64,000 nucleotides of DNA from an uncultured Clostridia bacterium (GTDB taxonomy: Bacteria; Bacillota; Clostridia; UBA1381). The stretch is taken from the NCBI GenBank assembly GCA_934486735.1, contig CAKSQL010000011.1, positions 1 to 64,000 on the forward strand. The letters are read 5' to 3'. Position 1 is the first letter of the stretch. The number at the start of each line of letters is the position of its first letter. Shown in pieces: positions 16,482 to 23,047 of this stretch. The notes under the pieces were generated by a model. The model did not search any database, was not told the origin of the DNA, and worked only from the letters and a program-made list of their open reading frames with translations. Made by a program: the position numbers and the translations under genes.

Positions 16482-17093
16482 CTAATTTTCTTCTGTCTTG
16501 TTAATCTCTGAAGAAGAATGACGAATCAAAAATCCAAACAAGTCAGATGAGGATTTATCAATAATATTAATAATCTCTTTCTTGCAAGCTTCCATTTTTT
16601 TGTAAAATTTAAATATATCATTTTCTCGAATACCTGTTTCAATATTAGAATTATTTACAGTGTCCGAAAAAGTACGAAAAAGATCAGTAAATTCTATAAT
16701 AATATTTATAAATTTGTCAATCATATAATTTTTATCAGAAGTAAGCTGATTAACTGCGTAATTATCTTGAAGTAACCAATTCATTGCAGAAATCAATTCA
16801 TTCTTATGTTTTTCAGGTAACATATTGAGTCCTGACTCAAGCGTATTCGAAGAACTAATCCACTCAGTATAATGCTCATTATTTTTAAATGGGCTGATTC
16901 CAAAAATGTAATCAGGAGTACAATTAAAAAATTCACACGCTTTAGATATAAATGTACTGTCGGGCGGACGCTTTCCAAGTTCATACCCTGCAATTGTCAT
17001 TCGTGTAACACCTAATTCAGCTGCAAGTTTTTCTTGAGAAAGATTTTGTTCTTCACGCAAACTTCGTAACCGTTCTTTGACTGTATTATTCAT
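16482..17093 (-). CDS. XRE-family transcriptional regulator
   Basis: 203 residues. A helix-turn-helix domain fills about 5-62 (RLRSLREEQNLSQEKLAAEL, then GVTRMTIAGYELGKRPPD). The rest is helical and unassigned, with no protease motif. It is strikingly A/T-rich compared with its neighbours, pointing to transfer from outside. It is transcribed away from the barnase gene, and shared operator-like palindromes lie between them, so it most likely controls that gene and itself. Confidence 0.85.
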   Translation of the reverse strand: MNNTVKERLRSLREEQNLSQEKLAAELGVTRMTIAGYELGKRPPDSTFISKACEFFNCTPDYIFGISPFKNNEHYTEWISSSNTLESGLNMLPEKHKNELISAMNWLLQDNYAVNQLTSDKNYMIDKFINIIIEFTDLFRTFSDTVNNSNIETGIRENDIFKFYKKMEACKKEIINIIDKSSSDLFGFLIRHSSSEINKTEEN

Positions 17094-17114
17094 TAGTAAA
17101 TCACCTCACAAATA

Positions 17115-17143
17115 ATTATAACATTTATTGATTAAAAAATCAA
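17115..17143 (-). promoter_or_regulatory. Promoter of the XRE gene with overlapping palindrome
   Basis: On the minus strand TTGATT (17138-17143), 17 bp, and TATAAT (17115-17120). The -35 is one arm of the palindrome TTGATT-AAAA-AATCAA (17128-17143). A second similar half-site (TTTTAATCAA) lies at 17152-17161, just before the divergent promoter. This is what an autoregulated operator would look like. Confidence 0.7.
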
Positions 17144-17166
17144 GCATAAAATTTTAATCAAAACTA

Positions 17167-17195
17167 TTGACAAGATTGCTTTTTTATGCTATAAT
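17167..17195 (+). promoter_or_regulatory. Strong promoter of the barnase/barstar operon
   Basis: Perfect TTGACA (17167-17172), 17 bp, and perfect TATAAT (17190-17195). A promoter this strong in front of a toxic ribonuclease suggests it is normally repressed, presumably by the divergent XRE protein. Confidence 0.85.
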
Positions 17196-17237
17196 ATATA
17201 TTGATAAATATATTATGCAAGAACGGAGGTGAAACAA

Positions 17238-17747
17238 ATGAACTACAGTTCAAAATGGAAAACATGGAAAACAACGATTGATTTAAAAACATGCTTGAAT
17301 TGTCGTAATAATTATGGTAAAATATATAACATAAATGAAATTGTATATCCCGCTCCGCCCCTGCACCCAAATTGCAGATGTGTAATTGAGCGGCTAAAAG
17401 CCCTACTTGCCGGTACAGCAACAAATGCCGGAACTGACGGAGCAGATTGGTACTTGAAAATTTATGGGAAATTACCGGGTTACTACATAACTCCCGAACA
17501 AGCTAAAAGTGTAGGATGGAATGCCAAAAAGGGAGATTTGTTTTTAAGATGTCCGGGAAAAATGATTTTCGGAGGAATATATCAAAACAGAAACAAACAT
17601 CTACCTACTGCTCCAAGCAGAATTTGGTATGAAGCTGACATTAATTATGAAGCTGGTTACAGAGGAACAGAAAGAATACTGTTTTCAAATGACGGATTGA
17701 TTTTTGTAACTTATGACCATTACCACACATTTATCGAAATTGAATAA
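17238..17747 (+). CDS. Barnase-type ribonuclease toxin with a MuF (phage head) remnant
   Basis: 169 residues from ATG 17238, with GGAGGT 7 bp upstream. Residues about 16-50 carry CLNC and, further on, LHPNCRC, the end of the MuF/SPP1 gp7 head-morphogenesis domain. Residues about 70-169 match barnase: WYLKIYGKLPGYYITPEQAK, GWNAKKGDL, PGKMIFGGIYQNR, then WYEADINYEAGYRGTERIL and DHYHTFIEIE. The catalytic Glu, Arg and His of barnase (Glu73, Arg87, His102) appear conserved. MuF-toxin fusions are known from temperate phages. Here only the tail of MuF is left and no signal peptide is present. The immunity gene follows 11 bp later. The segment is A/T-rich. Confidence 0.88.
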   Translation: MNYSSKWKTWKTTIDLKTCLNCRNNYGKIYNINEIVYPAPPLHPNCRCVIERLKALLAGTATNAGTDGADWYLKIYGKLPGYYITPEQAKSVGWNAKKGDLFLRCPGKMIFGGIYQNRNKHLPTAPSRIWYEADINYEAGYRGTERILFSNDGLIFVTYDHYHTFIEIE

Positions 17748-17758
17748 GGAGGAATCAG

Positions 17759-18088
17759 ATGAATTACGAAGAACAATTTAAACGAAACGCATTTAAACCG
17801 ATCAAGGAAAATCCGATTATTTTGGATTTTACCGGCTGTAAGTATTTGGGCGAAATACACTTGATTTTAAAAAATAAGTTCGGCTTGCCCGAATACTATG
17901 GTGAAAACTGGGACGCTCTTTGGGATTGTTTGAGATATTTGTGGTCGGACGGAGAACATGTCGAAGTGAAAATATACGGCTTTTTGTCTCTCCCGAGCGA
18001 CCTTAAAGAGCATTGCCGAACAATGCTTGAAGTCTTTGACGATGTCCACAGAGACACACCCAATGTGGTTTTTGAGCTTGTTTCATAA
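17759..18088 (+). CDS. Barstar-family immunity protein for the adjacent barnase
   Basis: 109 residues. AAGGAGG lies 8 bp before ATG 17759, giving efficient translation in an operon with the barnase gene. The barnase-binding helix YYGENWDALWDCL is the same as in the copy at 16084. The next segment reads RYLWSDGEHV instead of QGLFYRRGNF, while the flanks are nearly identical at the DNA level. It should neutralise the barnase encoded immediately upstream. Confidence 0.9.
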   Translation: MNYEEQFKRNAFKPIKENPIILDFTGCKYLGEIHLILKNKFGLPEYYGENWDALWDCLRYLWSDGEHVEVKIYGFLSLPSDLKEHCRTMLEVFDDVHRDTPNVVFELVS

Positions 18089-18101
18089 AGTGATTTCAAA
18101 A
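17779..18101 (+). repeat. 323-bp direct repeat, right copy
   Basis: Partner of 16098-16420, same length. The diverged 34-bp block is at about 17929-17962. Recombination between the copies would delete the regulator and the toxin and leave one hybrid barstar. Confidence 0.85.
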
Positions 18102-18102
18102 G

Positions 18103-18157
18103 CAAAAAGCGAACCCGACGGCGTACGTGGGTACTCCGAGTGGTTCGCCTTTTTGCG
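18103..18157. terminator. Bidirectional terminator between barstar and the GNAT gene
   Basis: GCGAACC pairs with GGTTCGC, with CAAAAA before and TTTTTG after, so converging transcripts from both sides can end here. Confidence 0.78.
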
Positions 18158-18622
18158 TTACAGACCATTTTTGCATGCGTCACATCTTTTGTAGGGCTTG
18201 GTTAGATCCTTCCTCATCATGCAGTGACCGACGCCGTCAACACTGTCGCACTCGCCGGTCCTTTCGTAGCCTTGCTTTTCATAAAACCCGGCTGCGATGT
18301 CGTTTGCATGGATATCCACAGTGTGTCCCATGAGATTCACCGCTTTATCCTCCAGGATTCGCATAAGGGTATCGCCTATGTACTGACCGCGGCAGTCTTT
18401 CACAACCGCCACTCTGCCTATGACAAAAACGCCGTCCGCCTTGGGATAGAGCCTTGCCGCCGCAATCGGTCTGTCCTTATCATAGGCTATGACATGCCAG
18501 GAAATCTCGTCTTTATCATCCTTATCAAAGGAAAATCCCTGCTCCGACATAAAGACCGTTTCGCGGACATGCCTTGCCTTTTCATATCCGTCGATTCCAT
18601 ATATAAGTTTAAATTCAAGCAT
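18158..18622 (-). CDS. GNAT-family N-acetyltransferase
   Basis: 154 residues from ATG 18622, which overlaps the stop of the TPR gene; GAGG lies 9 bp upstream. The GNAT core has the acetyl-CoA loop motif VAVVKDCRGQYIGDTLM and the C-terminal NDIAAGFYEKQGYERTGE. It resembles the ElaA/YjcF group, which keeps a front motif like RETVFMSEQG. Residues near the end carry CDAC, possibly a metal site. The substrate is unknown. Confidence 0.85.
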   Translation of the reverse strand: MLEFKLIYGIDGYEKARHVRETVFMSEQGFSFDKDDKDEISWHVIAYDKDRPIAAARLYPKADGVFVIGRVAVVKDCRGQYIGDTLMRILEDKAVNLMGHTVDIHANDIAAGFYEKQGYERTGECDSVDGVGHCMMRKDLTKPYKRCDACKNGL

Positions 18623-19349
18623 TTTCAATTTCCTCTCTGAGAGCGTCTATCTCGTCATCGCCGATTGTAGTCAGATACTTGAAATCACAATCGTCCAAAA
18701 ACTCCAGTTCCTCGAGTGCTTCGGGGAATCTGCCGAGATTTTTGAGCGCCATCGCCTTATGGAAATGCCCCTCCGGGAAATAGCGATTTTTTTGTATCAC
18801 CTTATCGCAAATTTCGAGCGCCCTTTCCGATTCGCCGTTTTTTATCAGCGCGAGGGCATAATTATCCGCAATATCGCGGTTGTCCTCGTTATAGTCATAT
18901 GCTTCGGCGCAAAGCTCCAACGCTCCGTCCTTTCCGAGCAGCAGCATTGCATAGCCGAGGATTGCATACAGGTCGGAATTTTTGTAGCTTTCCAAAAGCT
19001 CCGCCGCCGACTCTGCCGCTTCGGCGCACCTGCCCTCCTTGATATATGCCATGCATCTGTATTGCTTTGCCGCATTCTTGTTCTTCTCGGGCGTTTTGGG
19101 GGACAGAACAAGCTCGTTAAAAAGCTTTTCCGAGTCCTCGGGACGTCCGTCGCGCAGCACAAGCAGGGCATATGTTATTTTATCGCGCACCGATGCACGT
19201 TTTGTTTTATATGCCTTTTCGTAAAATTTCAGCGCGTTCTCAAGTCCCGATTTTTCGTATGCAATACTCCCGCGTATCGCATATATCTTCGGCAGAAGAA
19301 TATATATCACAACCAAAAGAACGCAAAGAGACAAAATCAAAATTTTCAT
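18615..19349 (-). CDS. Membrane-anchored TPR-repeat protein
   Basis: 244 residues. A hydrophobic N-terminal helix (about 3-24) without a clear cleavage site anchors it. The rest is helical with tetratricopeptide-type repeats, for example ENALKFYEKAYKTK, NYALALIKNGESERALEICD and HFHKAMALKNLGRFPEALEE. Such scaffolds bind other proteins; the partner is not indicated. It lies 13 bp after asnA and overlaps the GNAT gene by 8 bp, so the three form one operon. Confidence 0.75.
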   Translation of the reverse strand: MKILILSLCVLLVVIYILLPKIYAIRGSIAYEKSGLENALKFYEKAYKTKRASVRDKITYALLVLRDGRPEDSEKLFNELVLSPKTPEKNKNAAKQYRCMAYIKEGRCAEAAESAAELLESYKNSDLYAILGYAMLLLGKDGALELCAEAYDYNEDNRDIADNYALALIKNGESERALEICDKVIQKNRYFPEGHFHKAMALKNLGRFPEALEELEFLDDCDFKYLTTIGDDEIDALREEIENA

Positions 19350-19362
19350 AGCCTAAACTCCG

Positions 19363-20370
19363 TTAAAAAAGTTCTATTCCCTCTTTTTCACATATCTTGT
19401 ATGTCTCGTCATCCCAAACCGATGCCTGAACCTCGCCTATATGCGCTTTGCCGAGCATGAACATGCAAAGTCTCGACTGTCCGATTCCGCCGCCGATTGT
19501 GTAGGGAATTTTTTTATCCAGTATGGATTTGTGGAAATCAAGTTTTAATCTGTCGTCGGTGCCCGCCTCGCGGCACTGTGATACAAGCGTATCCTCGTCA
19601 ACGCGGATTCCCATGCTCGAAAGCTCGAATGCGATGTCGAGAACAGGGTAGTAAACTATGATATCGCCGTTTAATGTCCAGTCATCGTAATCGGGCGCTC
19701 TGCCGTCGTGCTTTTCGCCGTTGGAAAGCTTTCCGCCGATTTGCATTAAGAAAACGGCTTTCTTTTCTCTCAAAAGCTTGTTTTCTCTCTCCTTTGCAGG
19801 CAGGTCGGGATACATGTCCAAAAGCTCCTGGGTTGTAACGAATGAAATATCTTCCGGGAAGTTGTTGTCAAGCTGAGGGAATGCCTTGCAAACCTCTTTT
19901 TGAGTCTCTTTCATCGCTCCGTATATCTTTTTGACAGTTTCCTTTAATGTGTCAAAATTTCTGTCCTTTTTCTCGATTACCCTGCACCAGTCCCACTGGT
20001 CGACATACATCGAGTGAAGGTTGTCGAACTCCTCGTCACGTCTTATTGCATTCATGTTGGTGTAAAGACCCTCGCCCGGCTTGAATCCGAAACGGCCCAG
20101 GGTCATTCTTTTCCACTTTGCGAGCGAATGTACAATCTCGCACTTTGCTCCGCCGATTGCCGGAACGTCAAAGCTGACCGGTCTTTCCACACCGTTTAAG
20201 TTGTCGTTGAGACCCGTCTCGGGGCGCACGAACAGCGGCGCGGATATGCGCTGCAGGTTAAGAGCCTCGGACAGCTTTTCCTGGAATGTGTCTCTGATTA
20301 AGACAATCGCTTTTTGAGTTTCTCTCACCGATAAAGTTTTTTTATAGTTTTTTGGCAGTAATACTGACAT
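19363..20370 (-). CDS. asnA: Aspartate-ammonia ligase
   Basis: 335 residues, the family length. It makes asparagine from aspartate, ammonia and ATP. The start MSVLLPKNYKK and family blocks are recognisable: VRPETGLNDNLNGVERPV, EIVHSLAKWKR, MYVDQWDWC, PYTIGGGIGQSRLCM. It belongs to the class II aminoacyl-tRNA synthetase-like fold. It is preceded by the DUF896 gene and followed by the TPR gene. Confidence 0.97.
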   Translation of the reverse strand: MSVLLPKNYKKTLSVRETQKAIVLIRDTFQEKLSEALNLQRISAPLFVRPETGLNDNLNGVERPVSFDVPAIGGAKCEIVHSLAKWKRMTLGRFGFKPGEGLYTNMNAIRRDEEFDNLHSMYVDQWDWCRVIEKKDRNFDTLKETVKKIYGAMKETQKEVCKAFPQLDNNFPEDISFVTTQELLDMYPDLPAKERENKLLREKKAVFLMQIGGKLSNGEKHDGRAPDYDDWTLNGDIIVYYPVLDIAFELSSMGIRVDEDTLVSQCREAGTDDRLKLDFHKSILDKKIPYTIGGGIGQSRLCMFMLGKAHIGEVQASVWDDETYKICEKEGIELF

Positions 20371-20397
20371 TTTTCATCTCTCCCGTTTTTTATATTT

Positions 20398-20577
20398 TTA
20401 CGAAATCGGCTTGTCAACGATTTCTATATTGTCAAGCGTGCTTTTGAAATTGCTTCTCACAGCCGCAAGATATTCGTCTCTTAATTTTTTCTGTTCGAGC
20501 TTTTCCTCGTCCGAAAGCCCGGATTCACGAGCTTTTTTGGCAAGCTCGTTGATTCGCTCTATCTTTTTTCTGTCCAC
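20398..20577 (-). CDS. DUF896 (YnzC-like) small protein, 59 aa
   Basis: The start is GTG 20575-20577, with GGGGAGGAG 8 bp upstream. The protein reads MDRKKIERINELAKKARESG, followed by LSDEEKLEQKKLRDEYL and a C-terminal FKSTLDNIEIVD. This is the DUF896 pattern: a two-helix hairpin with an LDNIxIVD tail. Bacillus YnzC is SOS-linked; the function is unsettled. It lies 27 bp upstream of asnA and is probably co-transcribed. Confidence 0.88.
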   Translation of the reverse strand: MDRKKIERINELAKKARESGLSDEEKLEQKKLRDEYLAAVRSNFKSTLDNIEIVDKPIS

Positions 20578-20605
20578 TTTGAAAACTCCTCCCCATTATA
20601 GGTTA

Positions 20606-20644
20606 GCCGAAATCATGCATTTTCAGCCGGATTTGGATTTCGGC
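20606..20644. repeat. Short copy of MITE family A (39 bp)
   Basis: Starts GCCGAAATCATGCATTTTCA and ends GGATTTGGATTTCGGC, preceded by TA (20604-20605). It is shorter than other solo copies because the ACTTTTTT segment is missing. It sits just upstream of the DUF896 ribosome binding site. Confidence 0.7.
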
Positions 20645-20766
20645 CATGAAATTATTATACCACCTTTTGCCCCAAAAGTCAAGAAATGCGCAAACAAAAA
20701 AGCGGCACAAACCACCGCGTTTTTGAGAGAATTAAAATATACTCCGCTTACCAACATCAATCAAAA

Positions 20767-21100
20767 ACGCACCCTCCTCAGTGAAGATGGCTTAGGCTCC
20801 CTCTCTGAGGGAGCTGTCAGCTGCAAGCTGACTGAGGGAGTTGCCATCTCCGAGGGAATTGTCGGCTGTAAGCCGCCTTTAGGGAGTTGCCGCAAAAGAA
20901 TTGATTCCACCCGACCTTGATATGACTCCACCCGTCATTTTCTTTCAGGAAATGCCACCCTCCTCGGCGAGGAGGGCTTAGGCTCCCTCTCCGAGGGAGC
21001 TGTCAGCTGCAAGCTGACTGAGGGAGTTACCCTCTCCGATGGAACTGTCGGCATAAGCCGCCTTTAGGGAGTTACCATCTCCGAGTGGTTCGGCTTATGG
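20767..21100. repeat. Dispersed GC-rich hairpin repeat, two copies (family C)
   Basis: Two imperfect units (about 20767-20925 and 20940-21100) contain CCTCCTCGGCGAGGAGGG, a CTCCCTCTCCGAGGGAG hairpin and AGCTGTCAGCTGCAAGCTGA. The same units occur in the opposite orientation at 28011-28250. They form strings of strong hairpins with no coding potential. Similar repeats are common in gut Oscillospiraceae-type genomes as I recall. The copies lie downstream of the GH13 gene and upstream of no gene on the plus strand. Confidence 0.8.
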
Positions 21101-21127
21101 CGCTGCGGACTTTTTTTACATCCCCAA

Positions 21128-23044
21128 TCAGATACTCTTTCCGCTGAATACCCTAACCTCTCCTGCTTGCAATTCGATATAATAAATCCCGTCCTCCGAC
21201 CGGTAATATTCCTCATAGAGTTCATTATCCAAAAAATGCACTCCGAACCGCGCCAAATCGAGTCTGAGCCAGGCAGCCGTTTCGCCGAAATTCGCCGCAA
21301 CGATATGTTTATCATCACCGAGCATGCGTATGAACGCAAAGCCATGGTCGATTTTATAGACCGTTTCATACTCGCCGTCCACGTACGCCGCGCTGCTCTT
21401 TCTGATTTTAACCGCCGTTTTATACCACGAAAGCATATCGTGATTTTCCCTGCCCCACGGGTAGGTATTCCGGCAGAACGGGTCGCCGTAGCCCTGCAAG
21501 CCGGCTTCATCGCCGTAATATATGCATGGCACGCCCGGCATAAGCATCTGAATCATAACAAGCTGTTTTGTCCTTTGCTGAGATATCCTCAAAAGCTCGC
21601 CGTCGATTCTGTAGCCTGCCTGCCAATTCTTGCTCACGCTGCGTCTGTCCGGCGCGCCGCTCGCCGCCGTTAAAATTCGTTCGGTATCATGCGTTGAGAG
21701 CATATTCATAAGCGAATAAAACGCAGGGCGCGGATAATTTTCTTTCAAGCTCATTATCCTTTCGTCCAGCTCCTCCGCGCTTATCTTCCCGAGCGCCGCC
21801 GCCAGCAGTGCGTCGCGCAGGGGGTAGTTCATGACCGAGTCAAGCTCGCCGCCCAGGAAATACTCCCGTTCCTCGCCGTAGCTGCATTTATTCGACGCGT
21901 CCTCCCAGACCTCGCCGATTATAACCGCGTCGGGGTTCTGTTTTTTCACCTCGCGGCGCAGGGTCTTTAAAAAAAATCCGGGCAGCTCGTCAACCACGTC
22001 AAGGCGCCAGCCGCTCGCCCCGGCTTTGAGCCAATGCTTAACCACCGAGTCCTCATTCCGCAATATATAATCTTGGTACGACTCGCACTTTTTATTTGCC
22101 TGCGGCAGGGTCAGCATGCCCCACCAGCTTTCGTACACATCGTTCCAATGCGAAAAAGTGTACCAATCATAATAGGGCGAGTCCTGCGACTGATACGCGC
22201 CGAGACTGTCATAGCGTCCCTCTTTATTGAAATATCGGCTGTCGCTGCCGGTGTGATTGAAAACTCCGTCAAGCACGATTTTTATGCCATGCTCCTCCGC
22301 TTTTTGGCAAAGGCGCGAAAAGTCCTCCTCCGTTCCGAACATCTCGTCAATCTGCATATAGTCCCCGGTGTCATATTTATGATTCGAATATGCCTTGAAA
22401 ATCGGATTTAAGTAAACCGCTCCGACACCCAGTTCGGCAAGATAGTCAAGCTTTTTTTCGATGCCTTTCAAGTTTCCGCCGAAAAAGTCATTGGAAAGAT
22501 ATTTTCCGCCGAACTGTTTTTCATTATAAAGCGGCACATCGTCCCAATTATGCCTTATAATATCGTCCCGGCTGCCCAAAAACGCTCCGTCCTCGTTTCC
22601 GTTCGCGAAACGGTCGCAAAAAATCTGATAGCAGACCGAGTTTCGCCACCATTCGGGAGTTTGGTAATCGGGCGAATAGACGGTAATCTGAAACAGGCTC
22701 TGCGGCTTTTGATAGTACATTTCACCCAAGCCGCCGAGCCGTTTTTCGTTATTTCCATAGAACACATGCCCCTGCTGTGTGACAACCTCGAAGTAATACC
22801 AAACATTTCCGCACTCGGTTTGGGGCGGAAGCGTCACTTCATATACGCAAAAGCTGCCAATTTCGGTCACATATGGCATGTTGAGTGATTTTTCCGTCTT
22901 ATCCCTGCCGATATATACCAATTTGACGCTGTTCGGGATTCCGCCTTCGCTTATTCCGAGCCGAAGCCGAACCCCCGTCCCGAGCGTCACTGCCCCGAAC
23001 GGGGCGCGGTAGAAATCACATCTTGAATTATGTTCAATCTTCAT
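21128..23044 (-). CDS. GH13 alpha-glucan hydrolase (neopullulanase/maltogenic amylase type)
   Basis: 638 residues without a signal peptide, so cytosolic. An N-terminal immunoglobulin-like starch-binding domain (1-125) precedes the (beta/alpha)8 barrel (about 135-560). The GH13 regions are present: DGVFNHTG, GWRLDVVDE (nucleophile Asp), IIGEVWED (acid Glu) and LSTHDTERI (second Asp). A C-terminal beta domain ends the protein. Such enzymes cut or debranch maltodextrins. It starts 3 bp after glgP, so it probably trims limit dextrins released by the phosphorylase. Confidence 0.92.
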   Translation of the reverse strand: MKIEHNSRCDFYRAPFGAVTLGTGVRLRLGISEGGIPNSVKLVYIGRDKTEKSLNMPYVTEIGSFCVYEVTLPPQTECGNVWYYFEVVTQQGHVFYGNNEKRLGGLGEMYYQKPQSLFQITVYSPDYQTPEWWRNSVCYQIFCDRFANGNEDGAFLGSRDDIIRHNWDDVPLYNEKQFGGKYLSNDFFGGNLKGIEKKLDYLAELGVGAVYLNPIFKAYSNHKYDTGDYMQIDEMFGTEEDFSRLCQKAEEHGIKIVLDGVFNHTGSDSRYFNKEGRYDSLGAYQSQDSPYYDWYTFSHWNDVYESWWGMLTLPQANKKCESYQDYILRNEDSVVKHWLKAGASGWRLDVVDELPGFFLKTLRREVKKQNPDAVIIGEVWEDASNKCSYGEEREYFLGGELDSVMNYPLRDALLAAALGKISAEELDERIMSLKENYPRPAFYSLMNMLSTHDTERILTAASGAPDRRSVSKNWQAGYRIDGELLRISQQRTKQLVMIQMLMPGVPCIYYGDEAGLQGYGDPFCRNTYPWGRENHDMLSWYKTAVKIRKSSAAYVDGEYETVYKIDHGFAFIRMLGDDKHIVAANFGETAAWLRLDLARFGVHFLDNELYEEYYRSEDGIYYIELQAGEVRVFSGKSI

Positions 23045-23047
23045 TTT

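Noticed and set aside
20767..21100. Possible CRISPR array because of repeated units
   Set aside because: Only two imperfect long units with internal hairpins, no short regular repeats or spacers and no cas genes. The other repeat arrays in the window (29127-29748) fail the same test.
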